This document shows positions 36,964-46,231 of a stretch of DNA of 49,423 bases, one piece after another; position 1 is the stretch's first letter; each line of letters opens with the position of its first letter. The notes under the pieces were generated by a model. The model was not told the DNA's origin. It worked only from the letters and a program-made list of their open reading frames with translations, and did no database searches. Made by a program: the position numbers and the translations under genes. The DNA is from Candidatus Zixiibacteriota bacterium (GTDB lineage Bacteria > Zixibacteria > MSB-5A5 > UM-FILTER-46-8): contig WJIJ01000067.1 of the NCBI GenBank assembly GCA_014730345.1, forward strand, positions 1 to 49,423, given 5' to 3'.

Positions 36964-39240
36964 ATGAGAAAGAAAATAGTAATATTAGCAATTGGTTTGC
37001 TATTCGTGTTGGGGACTCAGGCGTTTGCCGCTTCCAGCGAAATCGTCGAAATCAGACCGACGGTCCAGCTGATAAAGAACGCTTATGCCCCGCAGGAAGA
37101 GCCAATGGATATACAGGAGGATTTTATAGCGTACGACAGTCCTCCAGTGTATTATTTCCCGGGATACACAGATATCGGAACTTCTTTTTCGGTACGTTTC
37201 ACTCCGGTACAGGCGTGTTCGCTGGTATACCTGGAGATTGTAACCTATAGCGGAGACGGAAACGCGAAAATTCATATATGGTCTGACGATTCCGGAAATC
37301 CGGGGCAGGATCTGGTTACTCCCTTTAACAGGGTTTTAAACGGCAACCTCCAGTATCAGCGGGTTAATTTCGACGCGATTGATATAGGCAATAATGAGTT
37401 CCACGCGGGAATAGAATATACCCGTAATCCTCCGCCATATATCACCACCGATGGCGATGGAGTGACCGAAAACCGCAGTAAGGTTAAATTCCCGGAGGGC
37501 GCGTGGCAGGTTCTTGAAAATGACCTCAATATTCGCGCCTACGTGATCTACTACGGCGATGATAATATCGCCCCCACTGTCACCCACAGCCCGCTTATCC
37601 GGGGTTTCAGCCAGGGCGACTCCATACAGGATTTATCCGGCGAGAATACCATATTTTATCGCGATTTGATCACCGCCGATGTTTTCGATGCTTCGGGAAC
37701 AACCGATTTTGATATATACTACGATACCGGCGGCGGTTATCAGAATGAGGATTTCTTCTTCGATACCGATGACAGCACTTACAAGTACCTTTTCGAGAAT
37801 TATCCTGTCGGCACCAACGTCAGCTATTACCTGAAAGCTGTTGACAGCAGTGGCAACGCAGGTTACGCGCCCGCGGACAGCTCTGCTTCTCCGTATACCT
37901 TCGAGGTTACACTTGGCGCCGGTCTGTACTACGATGATGGTGAGGTCGATGGGTGGTGGATTGTCGATGATTCCGGGGACAGCAACGCGTTCGCGGTACG
38001 CGGTTCACCGGCGAGATTTCCCGCGATAATACGCACTCTATCCGCCTATGTAAACAGTACCGATTCATTCGAATTCGCAGTTTATGGATATTCGGCGGGA
38101 AGACCGACTAATGAGATACTCGGCGGCCCGTGGAGGACGGCGGCGGCAAGCGCCCCCGGTTGGACCAATCTCGAATTAAGCGCCGGCCAGAGGGTAACCA
38201 TTGATTCAACGGTCGCTAATTTCTGCGTGGCATTCCGCTGGCTTTCCGGCCAGTCCACTGCCCCGGCGGTTGGCGGCGATAATGACAGCCCGAACGGCAA
38301 TTCATTCTGGAAAACTGATTCGATATGGGTTTCCGACCCGACCAATGATTTAATGCTTCGCAGTACAGTGGTTTACCCGCCTATCTTCCCCCAGACTATC
38401 GCTCCGACTGATGGAGAAGAGATATCTGATTTGAACGTGGATCTCATCTGGGAGAATTTATACTCTGCCGATTCCTACTATATTCAGGTGGACAACGATA
38501 ATTTATTCGGCAGTCCCGCGGCCCAGGTCTCAACCGGCGATACCCTTTACGATATCAGTTCCAGCCTTGCTGACGGCAGTTGGTACTGGCGCATAAGGGG
38601 ATACAATACCTATGCTGGATGGGGCGGTTATGGTTCAGCCCATTCGTTCACGGTTACCCCGCCTCAGCTTGTTTCTCCCGCGGATGGTTCCAACGTAACG
38701 ACCACCCCGGTGGAACTGGTCTGGAACATGAGCTTGAACGCCGATTCGTTCCTGGTACAGATGGATTCTTCCGGATTCGAAGGCGACAGCATTTATTACG
38801 AAACCGTTACCACCGACACGACTGTTGATGTAACCGCGCAGGTGGTTGCCAACACGGAATTCTCATGGCGTGCGCGCGCGTACAGCTCTGTTGGTTCCGG
38901 TGCATATTCGGAAACCTGGACATTTACTTATACCGGCTCACCCACGGGAGTTGATAACCCCCGGGATGGAATACCCAATGATTACGCTTTGAACCAGGCG
39001 TATCCGAATCCGTTTAACGCGGTAACGATGCTGAATTACGCGATTCCTGAAAACCAGCATGTAACGCTCAAGATTTATAACCTGTTTGGGCAATTAGTTG
39101 ATGTTCCTGTAGATGAATATCAGACAGCCGGTTATAAGTCAGTTACCTGGGACGCTTCCAATTACGCCAGCGGTATCTATTTTTATAAATTGGAAGCCGG
39201 CGATTACGTAAGTACCAAGAAAATGAGTTTACTCAAATAA
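36964..39240 (+). CDS. Secreted YDDG protein with two added FnIII-like domains and T9SS sorting domain, copy 3
   Basis: The 758-residue paralog is 34 bp after copy 2 and has the same GGAGAGGAGTCAC start region. The signal peptide is MRKKIVILAIGLLFVLGTQAFA. Module A has YDSPPVYYFPGYT, SVRFTPVQACSLVYL and GNPGQDLVTPF; module B has YYDDGEVDGWW, AVRGSPARFPAII and FCVAFRW. Unlike the other copies it gains ~180 residues (~478-658) of two FnIII-like units: TIAPTDGEEISDLNVDL and LVSPADGSNVTTTPVELVW, each followed by a WYWRIRGYN- or FSWRARAYS-type strand. These probably lengthen the stalk before the sorting domain (QAYPNPFNAV, IYNLFGQLVD, KKMSLLK). Last gene of the operon, with a terminator 29 bp downstream. 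Function unknown. Confidence 0.9.
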   Translation: MRKKIVILAIGLLFVLGTQAFAASSEIVEIRPTVQLIKNAYAPQEEPMDIQEDFIAYDSPPVYYFPGYTDIGTSFSVRFTPVQACSLVYLEIVTYSGDGNAKIHIWSDDSGNPGQDLVTPFNRVLNGNLQYQRVNFDAIDIGNNEFHAGIEYTRNPPPYITTDGDGVTENRSKVKFPEGAWQVLENDLNIRAYVIYYGDDNIAPTVTHSPLIRGFSQGDSIQDLSGENTIFYRDLITADVFDASGTTDFDIYYDTGGGYQNEDFFFDTDDSTYKYLFENYPVGTNVSYYLKAVDSSGNAGYAPADSSASPYTFEVTLGAGLYYDDGEVDGWWIVDDSGDSNAFAVRGSPARFPAIIRTLSAYVNSTDSFEFAVYGYSAGRPTNEILGGPWRTAAASAPGWTNLELSAGQRVTIDSTVANFCVAFRWLSGQSTAPAVGGDNDSPNGNSFWKTDSIWVSDPTNDLMLRSTVVYPPIFPQTIAPTDGEEISDLNVDLIWENLYSADSYYIQVDNDNLFGSPAAQVSTGDTLYDISSSLADGSWYWRIRGYNTYAGWGGYGSAHSFTVTPPQLVSPADGSNVTTTPVELVWNMSLNADSFLVQMDSSGFEGDSIYYETVTTDTTVDVTAQVVANTEFSWRARAYSSVGSGAYSETWTFTYTGSPTGVDNPRDGIPNDYALNQAYPNPFNAVTMLNYAIPENQHVTLKIYNLFGQLVDVPVDEYQTAGYKSVTWDASNYASGIYFYKLEAGDYVSTKKMSLLK

Positions 39241-39268
39241 AGCACCTTTTCATTTTTATTCCTTGCAG

Positions 39269-39296
39269 AAAGCCCGCCGTAAATGGCGGGCTTTTT
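39269..39296 (+). terminator. Rho-independent terminator of the YDDG operon
   Basis: AAAGCCCGCC (39269-39278) pairs with GGCGGGCTTT (39285-39294) across GTAAAT, with the U-tract running through 39292-39296. Confidence 0.92.
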
Positions 39297-39338
39297 GTTT
39301 GGATAAGGTTAGTAAAGTATTAATTAATAAATTCCTCC

Positions 39339-39367
39339 TTGATAAAACCGGGGTAATGTATTATATT
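39339..39367 (+). promoter_or_regulatory. Sigma70 promoter of the second M14 carboxypeptidase gene
   Basis: TTGATA (39339-39344), a 17-bp spacer and TATATT (39362-39367) predict a start near 39374 and a ~69-nt leader. The -10 is identical to that of the GT39-TPR gene. Confidence 0.65.
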
Positions 39368-39442
39368 AAATTACCCATAAATTCTTCGTTTTATTAATTT
39401 TTCGATGTTTAATCAGATTCATAATTTAAAGAAAGGAAGCCT

Positions 39443-42067
39443 ATGAGGTTGCGCAGTAGTAGTTCAACAGTATGGAGGGGTTTGTTCCTTGGCCTGTTCG
39501 CTTTGGTGGTTTTATGCGGTACACAGGCCTTAGCGGCGGATAGTGATGTTCATCAAAGGGTAAGGGTAATTGTTGATGGCAAGGATGATGTGCGCAAGCT
39601 GATGTCCGAAGGGCGTTTCGTCGATTGCGGCGCTTCGTATAATTTTGAGGAAGGTTATGTTCAGCTCGAACTCAGCAAGCAGGAACGCGAACTCGTTAAG
39701 AGCCTTGGCTATGATTACATAGTTGATGTTCCCGATTTGGAAAGTTTTTACGCTTCCCGCAGTGAAGGTTTGACCATGGGCGGTTTTCGAACTTTCAGCG
39801 AAGTTGTCGCCAAGATGGATTCACTACATAACCAGTATCCGGCTTTAACCAGGATAGAAAATATTGGTACTACCCATAACGGCAATACCGTTTGGGCCAT
39901 GAAAGTATCGGATAATGTGAACATGCAGGAAGACGAACCGGAGGTCCTCTATACAGGTTTGACTCACGCCCGTGAACCAATCGGTATGGAGATATGTCTC
40001 GATTTCGTTGAATGGCTTTTGGATAATTACGGTTCTGACCCGGACGCCACTCTAATTGTTAATGAACGCCAGGTTTGGATAATTCCGGTTGTCAATCCCG
40101 ACGGTTATCTTTATAACCAGCAGACCAATCCCAACGGCGGCGGGATGTGGCGCAAGAACCGCCGCAATAACGGCGGAAACTATGGCGTTGATATCAACCG
40201 CAACTACACATACATGTGGGGATATGACAACAACGGTTCATCGCCGTACTCTTCCAGCGAGACCTACCGCGGTCCTTCGGCTGGTTCCGAGCCGGAAACT
40301 CAGGCCGTGATGGACTTCTGCGAAGACCATGAGTTCGTTTTAGCCCTTCATTATCATAGCTATGGAGAATATTTCATCTATCCTTTCGGCTATGACCAGA
40401 TCCAGACTCCGGACCACGCCCTTTTCGTAGCTATAGCCGACAGCTCGGTTTCCTTCCACGGCTACGACCCGGGACAGGCGTGGCAGTTGCTTTACGCGGT
40501 CAATGGCGACGCGGTCGACTATTCCTACGGCGAGCAGACCACTAAAGACAAGATTTTCGGTTTTACCCCGGAAGTCGGTGACTCCTGGCAGGGATTCTGG
40601 CCGTCCTCAGGCGATATACCGGGCCTGGTGGCAGAGAACCATCCCGTAAACAAACTCTTCGCTTTGATAGCCGATAATCCGTACAGCATGGTCGCTCCCT
40701 ACGCGCCGGTTATCGATCCCATGGGAACCGATCCGGACGGCAATTACACGGTAAGCTGGCAGGTAGTATCCGGCGACCAGAACCCCGATAAGTTCGAGTT
40801 GCAGGAGCTTTCCGGCGTCGCTCTCGGCACCGATGGCGCCGAAGACGGAACCGATAATTGGCAAATGCAGAATTTCACCCGCAGTTCATCTCGACGCTAT
40901 GCCGGAAACTACAGCTTTTATTCCGGAACCGGCAATAACTATTCCGCTATAATGACTTCCGCGACTCCGGTTACAGTGGAAAGCGGAATGAGCTTCAGTT
41001 TCCGTCTCTGGTACGATACCGAATCCAACTATGATTATGGTTATGTTGAAATCTCCACCGACGGCAATACCTGGGATCGTCTGGAGAGGTTTGATGGAAG
41101 CTCCGGCGGCTGGGTTTACAAGAGTTACAGCCTGAACTCATACATCGGGGAGCAGGTCTATTTCCGCTTCCGTTATTCAACCGACGTATATATCTATGAT
41201 GAAGGTTTCTACGTCGATGAAATCTACCCGGTACAGACCTACGCTTCAATCGTTACTCTCGATGACAATATCCAGACTAACAGCTATGACATCTACGGCC
41301 AGGCTCCGGGGGTTTATGAATACCGTGTCCGCGGTCATAACCAGAATGGCTGGGGACCGTGGAGCGCAACCGAGGATATCGAGGTTACCGGAAGCGGCGG
41401 ACCGGTTGTCGATATCGACATGATACCGAACAATCCGCCGGTTAATGTGCCGCGCGGCGGTTATTTCCTCTTCACCGGTATTCTCGAGAACACCACCCAG
41501 CAGTACCAGTTGACCGATGTCTGGATCATGCTCCAACTGCCGGGAGGCGCCCAATTCGGACCGCTCCAGCAGTTCAATAATGTCTGGTTGTCGCCGGGTC
41601 AGAATATGACCGTCAACAATGTACGCCAGGATATCCCGGGCTACGCCCCGCTGGGAACCTATGACTATATATCCTATTGCGGCGATTACCCGTCCACCAA
41701 GGTCGACTCGGCTTCGTTCCCGTTCACGGTAACGTCGGCTATGGGCGGCGATGCCAATGAATGGACGCTTTACGGATGGAACCTCGACGATGCCGTTAAA
41801 CCGGCTAAGACCGAGTTGTTCGCCAACTACCCGAATCCGTTTAACGCCAACACTACTATAGGATTCGACCTGGCCAACGACAGCGAAGTCAGGCTTGAGG
41901 TCTACAACCTTCTCGGGCAGAACATCGCCACGCTGTTTGACGGCAGGATGACAGCCGGGCATCACAGTGTAAACTGGGACGCGTCGACAGTATCCAGCGG
42001 CGTTTATTTCTATAAACTGACCGTTGGAGACGAAGTGATGACCAGGAAGATGAACCTGTTGAAGTAA
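39443..42067 (+). CDS. Secreted M14 carboxypeptidase (carboxypeptidase T/A-like) with MAM-like domain and T9SS sorting domain
   Basis: The 874-residue product has AAAGGAAG before the ATG and a signal peptide ending near TQALAAD. A propeptide-like region runs to ~120. The peptidase (~125-415) has zinc ligands His175 and Glu178 (LTHAREP) and His305 (HYHSYG), the Asn-Arg pair in VDINRNY near 250, and the general base Glu377 (GFTPEVGD). THAREP and this spacing place it in the carboxypeptidase A/T branch, unlike the M14 protein at 17438. Residues ~455-605 resemble the MAM-like domain of immune inhibitor A proteases (GAEDGTDNWQ, SFRLWYDTESNYDYGYVEIS, FYVDEIYP). FnIII- and CARDB-like segments follow. 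The tail ANYPNPFNAN, VYNLLGQNIA and RKMNLLK closely matches the sorting domains of the three genes upstream. Catalytic residues are complete; likely an active extracellular exopeptidase. Confidence 0.94.
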   Translation: MRLRSSSSTVWRGLFLGLFALVVLCGTQALAADSDVHQRVRVIVDGKDDVRKLMSEGRFVDCGASYNFEEGYVQLELSKQERELVKSLGYDYIVDVPDLESFYASRSEGLTMGGFRTFSEVVAKMDSLHNQYPALTRIENIGTTHNGNTVWAMKVSDNVNMQEDEPEVLYTGLTHAREPIGMEICLDFVEWLLDNYGSDPDATLIVNERQVWIIPVVNPDGYLYNQQTNPNGGGMWRKNRRNNGGNYGVDINRNYTYMWGYDNNGSSPYSSSETYRGPSAGSEPETQAVMDFCEDHEFVLALHYHSYGEYFIYPFGYDQIQTPDHALFVAIADSSVSFHGYDPGQAWQLLYAVNGDAVDYSYGEQTTKDKIFGFTPEVGDSWQGFWPSSGDIPGLVAENHPVNKLFALIADNPYSMVAPYAPVIDPMGTDPDGNYTVSWQVVSGDQNPDKFELQELSGVALGTDGAEDGTDNWQMQNFTRSSSRRYAGNYSFYSGTGNNYSAIMTSATPVTVESGMSFSFRLWYDTESNYDYGYVEISTDGNTWDRLERFDGSSGGWVYKSYSLNSYIGEQVYFRFRYSTDVYIYDEGFYVDEIYPVQTYASIVTLDDNIQTNSYDIYGQAPGVYEYRVRGHNQNGWGPWSATEDIEVTGSGGPVVDIDMIPNNPPVNVPRGGYFLFTGILENTTQQYQLTDVWIMLQLPGGAQFGPLQQFNNVWLSPGQNMTVNNVRQDIPGYAPLGTYDYISYCGDYPSTKVDSASFPFTVTSAMGGDANEWTLYGWNLDDAVKPAKTELFANYPNPFNANTTIGFDLANDSEVRLEVYNLLGQNIATLFDGRMTAGHHSVNWDASTVSSGVYFYKLTVGDEVMTRKMNLLK

Positions 42068-42076
42068 GGAAATATT

Positions 42077-42141
42077 CCCGGCGCACGAGGATGTACGCCG
42101 GGTACAATATACCGTGTTGCCGGGTCTCCGCACCCGGCAAC
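42077..42141. terminator. Two GC hairpins after the carboxypeptidase gene; possible bidirectional terminator
   Basis: CCCGGCG (42077-42083) pairs with CGCCGGG (42096-42102). A stronger stem, GTTGCCGGGT (42116-42125) with ACCCGGCAAC (42132-42141), has a 6-nt loop and is followed by TTTCATTCT, a weak U-tract. They lie at a convergent junction and could end transcription from both sides. Confidence 0.5.
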
Positions 42142-42202
42142 TTTCATTCTCGCGCGGTCGATCTGCTTGCATGAGCCGCGGCGGGATCGCGCGGCAACAT
42201 GG

Positions 42203-42241
42203 ATTCCCGTTTTCAATAGCTTTTAGCTATTTCACGGGAAT
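42203..42241. repeat. Nested palindrome, REP-like
   Basis: ATTCCCGT (42203-42210) pairs with ACGGGAAT (42234-42241), and inside it AATAGCT (42215-42221) pairs with AGCTATT (42225-42231). The ATTCCCG...CGGGAATGAC wording resembles dispersed palindromic repeats known from many bacterial genomes. One copy is seen here, so repeat status is inferred. Confidence 0.45.
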
Positions 42242-42292
42242 GACTTGGGGAAATTCGGTCTGCTTCGAAGACGCGACCGCACCTACTAAAGT

Positions 42293-44059
42293 TTACTTCA
42301 TCAACACCATACGTTTCGTCTTGCTCGCGCCACCGGCGGTTAGTGTATAGAAATATATGCCGGAAGAGAATTCGTCCGCATCCCAATTTACCGTATGCTC
42401 CCCGGCAGTCAGATTGCTATTAACTAATTCATCCACCTTCTCGCCGAGCAGGTTATAAACCTCCAAATGGACATCGGCTTCATTCTCGAGAGCGAAATTG
42501 ATGTTGGTAGACGCATTAAACGGGTTCGGGTAGTTCTGGGATAACTCGAATACGCCGGGGATATTTTCATCATCATCCACCGAAGTTACCGGGTTCGGAT
42601 ACGCGAGATAGCGCACCGGGTTTTCCGTCCATGCTCCCTCATCCTGCGGAATGCCGCCGGCGTCTTTATCCTCGATGTAAAGGATATGCAGGTTCTCATC
42701 CACAACCTCCGCTAACGACGACCAGTGGTCGCTCTCGCAATCGCCGGGGAAACATCCCTCGGTGTTGGTGTTGGTCAAATTTTCGGGCGCGGTCCAGGTT
42801 ACGCCGTTGTCAATCGAGTATGACATGTACAATTCGCCGTTGGAAAAACCGCCGGCGGAAACATCGATATCATCGAAATGGGTCCAGAGGGCGTAGAGTA
42901 CTCCCGACGCCGAACAGGAGATTGAAACCTTGGATGCCGAACGGTTCCAGGCTCCGGGGAATGATGGATGCCAGGCGTCGAAGACCATGGTGATACCCGT
43001 TTCTTCCGACCAGTGGTAGACGAAACACGCGTCGGTGGTGATAGTTCCTTCATCGGCCCAGTAGCCGGACGCATTCCATATAATATGCAAATTCCCATCG
43101 GGATCGTAGATTCCATCGACTTCGGTGTAAGCGCGAATCGTATCTTCATACTGGTAGTTGGTGATATTCACAGCCTGGTTTTCATAATCCCAGGTTCCGC
43201 CGTCCGGTGATTCGATATAGATGACATCGTTATTATACTGGTTGGGTTCTCCGCCATCGTCGATAGGCTTGGTATAGATAAGCGCTACCTTGTCATCAAC
43301 CCGCGACGCTGTAGGAGAGCCGGAAATATCCATAATATCAATAGGATCATAAAGCGCCAGGTCGGTCCAATTAGCTCCGCCATCCTCGGAATAAGTATGG
43401 CCGATATCCTGGGAATCACCGGCATTTGGCACGTACTCGGTATTGGTTACATGAATTCGCCTCTGGTTATCGTAAGCGATATAAGGCCAGACAAGCGGTC
43501 CTTCGCCGGGAAATTCGCTGGGAACCGAGTACGATGTGAACAGGCCGAACCCGCAGGCGGCATCGACTGCGATATAGCAATGATAATTCTCCAGACTGCT
43601 GAAATCATGATAAGCGATTACAGCTTTACCTTCCGCGTCTGAAACCAAATTAACATATCCATCACGGGGACCGATAGAAGCCGCGGTGCCTTCCGACCAA
43701 CCCAGGTTGCCGTCATTATCCATAAAATTGTAATAAGCGAGACGGTCTCCGGATTGGGACAACAGGTTCATCCAGGCCATGTGAATACCGCAATCATGCA
43801 CGGCAACACGGTGCCCGGCAGAACCGTTGGTCTGATAATCATACCACGTAGTGCCGACCATTTCGCCGGGAGAAGTAACATCTCCGCCGCGGTATGGATA
43901 AGCGGGTTTGTCAGTATTGTACAGGTTGTTATCGAGCGGTAATTTTTCTTTTGCGGCCGCTTGCTCGATAGGCACCCTCTTGATTTCCGCGATGGATTGC
44001 GATGTTAAAAACGCGACGAGGGAAACAGCCAGCATGATTAGTAATAGCTTTTTAGCCAT
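42293..44059 (-). CDS. Secreted Asp-box (BNR, sialidase-like) protein with T9SS sorting domain, paralog A
   Basis: The 588-residue product has GGAGG 7 nt before the ATG and a signal peptide ending near SQSIAE. A short conserved N-terminal stretch (RVPIEQAA, YRGGDVTSPGEMVGTTW) precedes the propeller. Asp boxes are perfect: SEDGGANW near 223 and SIDNGVTW near 410. Paired cysteines appear in HDCGIHMAW and DAACGFGLF, and the family signature GCFPGDCESDHW lies near 435. Just before the sorting domain is an extra LAYPNPVTSV, then the true QNYPNPFNAS near 510, VYNLLGEKVD, SGIYFYTL and KRMVLMK. Closest relative is the gene at 46243, with one 107-bp block identical at DNA level. A sialidase-like propeller fold is well supported; glycosidase activity is not. 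Third and last of three co-oriented paralogs, ~200 bp after the second. Confidence 0.92.
   Translation of the reverse strand: MAKKLLLIMLAVSLVAFLTSQSIAEIKRVPIEQAAAKEKLPLDNNLYNTDKPAYPYRGGDVTSPGEMVGTTWYDYQTNGSAGHRVAVHDCGIHMAWMNLLSQSGDRLAYYNFMDNDGNLGWSEGTAASIGPRDGYVNLVSDAEGKAVIAYHDFSSLENYHCYIAVDAACGFGLFTSYSVPSEFPGEGPLVWPYIAYDNQRRIHVTNTEYVPNAGDSQDIGHTYSEDGGANWTDLALYDPIDIMDISGSPTASRVDDKVALIYTKPIDDGGEPNQYNNDVIYIESPDGGTWDYENQAVNITNYQYEDTIRAYTEVDGIYDPDGNLHIIWNASGYWADEGTITTDACFVYHWSEETGITMVFDAWHPSFPGAWNRSASKVSISCSASGVLYALWTHFDDIDVSAGGFSNGELYMSYSIDNGVTWTAPENLTNTNTEGCFPGDCESDHWSSLAEVVDENLHILYIEDKDAGGIPQDEGAWTENPVRYLAYPNPVTSVDDDENIPGVFELSQNYPNPFNASTNINFALENEADVHLEVYNLLGEKVDELVNSNLTAGEHTVNWDADEFSSGIYFYTLTAGGASKTKRMVLMK
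42546..42652. repeat. 107-bp identical block, copy 1 (partner 46496-46602)
   Basis: Every base matches 46496-46602; the flanking bases differ at 42545 and 42653. The block codes for the segment from the end of the propeller to the start of the sorting domain in two Asp-box paralogs. Confidence 0.9.
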
Positions 44060-44093
44060 AAAGAAACCTCCGGGATTGGATTATGTAATTGTT

Positions 44094-44154
44094 ATTATAT
44101 TCATGAAATTAGTGTTGGGTTTCTACTGTCACTTCGTTGGTTTCTGAACCCAAC
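44094..44154 (-). promoter_or_regulatory. Possible -10 box and upstream inverted repeat of Asp-box paralog A
   Basis: On the minus strand TATAAT (44099-44094) lies 34 bp before the ATG at 44059, without a clear -35. Upstream, GTTGGGTT (44114-44121) and AACCCAAC (44147-44154) form an 8-bp inverted repeat with a competing inner GTTGG/CCAAC option. The wording resembles a GTAGGTTGGGTT...AACCCAAC palindrome that I recall from intergenic regions of many bacteria. It could be a dispersed repeat or an attenuator-like structure. Confidence 0.4.
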
Positions 44155-44258
44155 CTACTACTCTAACGCCTTCTATTAAAGGTTCAATATTAACATATTC
44201 TACCTGGCACAAATTATTCAATAAAGTGTCAGGACGTTTGCACCCGACTCCATTAATA

Positions 44259-46016
44259 TTACTTCAACAACACCATCCGCCGGGTTTTGCTTACACCTTC
44301 TGTTTTCAATCTATAAAAATAGACTCCGGTTGAATTCCCACCAGCTTCCCAGTTCACACCGTATTCTCCGGCGTTTAAATATTCATCAATCAATGTTTCC
44401 ACCTTTTCGCCGAGGAGGTTATAAACCTCCAGGCGTGTATGTCCATTCTCCGCGAGGGTAAAACTGATGTTCGTCGACGCATTGAACGGATTAGGATAGT
44501 TCTGATTCAAGGCAAATCCGGTTGGAACATCGATTTCCTCATCAACTCCAACAGGCAACAGCTCTGATGTTGAAACAGCGAGGTAACGCACCGGGTTTTC
44601 GGTCTCTGTACCTTCAGCTCCCGTTACTGAACCGGCATCCTTGTCTTCCGGGTAGATAATATACATAGAGTCATCGGATACCTCCGTTAATGATGACCAA
44701 TGGTCATTGTTACAATCTCCGGGCTGGCAGCCGGGTGTGGGAGTATTAGTCAGGTTAACCGGCGGTATCCATGACGCGCCACCGTCCGAGGATGCAGAAG
44801 CGTATAATTCACCGTTCGACCATCCTCCGGAGGAAACATCAACGCTGTCGAAATGGGTCCAGAGGACATATAGATTATTTAAGCTGTCCACCGATATAGA
44901 CATTTTAGCCGCGGAACGGCACCACTTACCGGGAAAAGAAGGATGCCAAGCGTTATATATCATCGTAGTTCCCGTTTCCTCCGACCAATGGAATAGAAAA
45001 CAGGCATCGATTGTTATGGTGCCTTCATCCGCCCAGTACCCGGGAGCATTCCATACAATATGCAGATTATCATCGAAATCATAAATGGCATCCACATCGG
45101 TATAGGCGCGGATTGTATCTTCGTATTGATAATTTGTAACATTGACAGGTGAATCATAATCCCAGGTAACACCGTCCGGGGATTCAATATACGCAATATC
45201 GTTGTTATACTGGTTCGGGTCTTCATAATCAATCGGATCAGTATAAACAATAGCAACCTTGCCGCTGATTCGCGATGATGTTATTATCGAGGATATATCC
45301 ATCAATGTATCATATATAACCAAATCCCCCCAACTTGAACCGCCATCTGATGAGTAGGTATGGGTTACTTTTTTTAAAGCTCCGGCTTCGGGTTCATTTT
45401 CGGTGCTGATAATATGAATCCGGTCGGTGTTGTCAACTGTTAAGTAAGACCAGAAAAATCCTGATTCACCTGGCAATGAATCCGGTGGGTCATACAATGT
45501 AAAATTTCCCGCGCCGCACGACTCATCCACCGACAATCTAACCAGCGAATTACTGGAATTGTGATATACAATCGCCGGTCGGCCGTCCTCGGTAACGTCC
45601 AAATGGCAATATCCCGCTCCCTGTTCAACCGACACCGGAGTCCCTTCCTGCCAGCTTAGATTGCCATCGGGGTCGATAAAATTGTAATAAATCCAGCGGT
45701 TGCCAATCCATTGGCCGACTCCGTTCATCCATGCCATGTGGGTGCCGCATTCATGTTTATATATCCTGTTCCCGGTGGAGCCGTTACTTTGGTATTCATA
45801 CGATGTAGTTCCCACCTGAATACCCGGAGATTCTTCGAGGTAATCGTCAATTGATATATCCAGGGTTTTCTGTTTGTTGAAATGAAGGTTTTCGCCATTA
45901 CCGAATTCAATACGTTGAGCTTCATCGATAGATATTTTAGCTACCCCCGCGTAAGCACTGACGCATAGCAGTAGTGGGATAAGAATTCCAGCTAATAGTA
46001 CCTTTTTAATTTTCAT
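44259..46016 (-). CDS. Secreted Asp-box (BNR, sialidase-like) protein with T9SS sorting domain, paralog B
   Basis: The 585-residue product has a weak GAGG 4 nt before the ATG and a signal peptide ending near VSAYAG. The N-terminal segment differs from paralogs A and C (ISIDEAQRIEF, DDYLEESPGIQVGTTSYEY). The propeller keeps perfect Asp boxes SSDGGSSW (~220) and SSDGGASW (~407), the cysteine pairs HECGTHMAW and DESCGAGNF, and the signature GCQPGDCNNDHW. The extra YPNPV found in A and C is absent; the linker reads LAVSTSELLPVGVDEE. The tail has QNYPNPFNAS, VYNLLGEKVE, STGVYFYRL and RRMVLLK. It is the most divergent of the three, though it lies between the two closest relatives, so the cluster is older than the A/C similarity. 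Role as for the family: extracellular propeller, substrate unknown. Confidence 0.92.
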   Translation of the reverse strand: MKIKKVLLAGILIPLLLCVSAYAGVAKISIDEAQRIEFGNGENLHFNKQKTLDISIDDYLEESPGIQVGTTSYEYQSNGSTGNRIYKHECGTHMAWMNGVGQWIGNRWIYYNFIDPDGNLSWQEGTPVSVEQGAGYCHLDVTEDGRPAIVYHNSSNSLVRLSVDESCGAGNFTLYDPPDSLPGESGFFWSYLTVDNTDRIHIISTENEPEAGALKKVTHTYSSDGGSSWGDLVIYDTLMDISSIITSSRISGKVAIVYTDPIDYEDPNQYNNDIAYIESPDGVTWDYDSPVNVTNYQYEDTIRAYTDVDAIYDFDDNLHIVWNAPGYWADEGTITIDACFLFHWSEETGTTMIYNAWHPSFPGKWCRSAAKMSISVDSLNNLYVLWTHFDSVDVSSGGWSNGELYASASSDGGASWIPPVNLTNTPTPGCQPGDCNNDHWSSLTEVSDDSMYIIYPEDKDAGSVTGAEGTETENPVRYLAVSTSELLPVGVDEEIDVPTGFALNQNYPNPFNASTNISFTLAENGHTRLEVYNLLGEKVETLIDEYLNAGEYGVNWEAGGNSTGVYFYRLKTEGVSKTRRMVLLK

Positions 46017-46110
46017 ACATCCTCATGTTCCTCGACTCCTTACAATCCCAAGGGGACTATTGTCAATGACTGCGGATTCATAAACATATCTCTTACTATT
46101 TACATGCTTC

Positions 46111-46231
46111 TTTTCCCTCGATAAACAGAGGAAAACTAAATCCGTCCCGGCGGATTCAAGAACATGCTTCCCTCGGGAAGTTTTATAACAATCAGCCAGC
46201 AGGTCGGGTCCTCCGCCGAGGCGGAGAACCC
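46111..46231. repeat. Cluster of four small palindromes between Asp-box genes
   Basis: Four stems are packed here: TTTTCCCTC with GAGGAAAA (46111-46135, one bulge), AATCCG with CGGATT (46139-46156), CTTCC with GGAAG (46167-46180, followed by TTTTAT) and GGGT-CTCCGCC with GGCGGAG-ACCC (46206-46231). No coding content is supported. The last lies 11 bp after the stop of the gene at 46243 and could mark its mRNA 3' end. The density looks REP/BIME-like. Confidence 0.5.

Noticed and set aside
42114-42350. 78-codon plus-strand frame at the convergent junction
   Set aside because: It crosses palindromic DNA and the 3' end of the Asp-box gene, without an SD.
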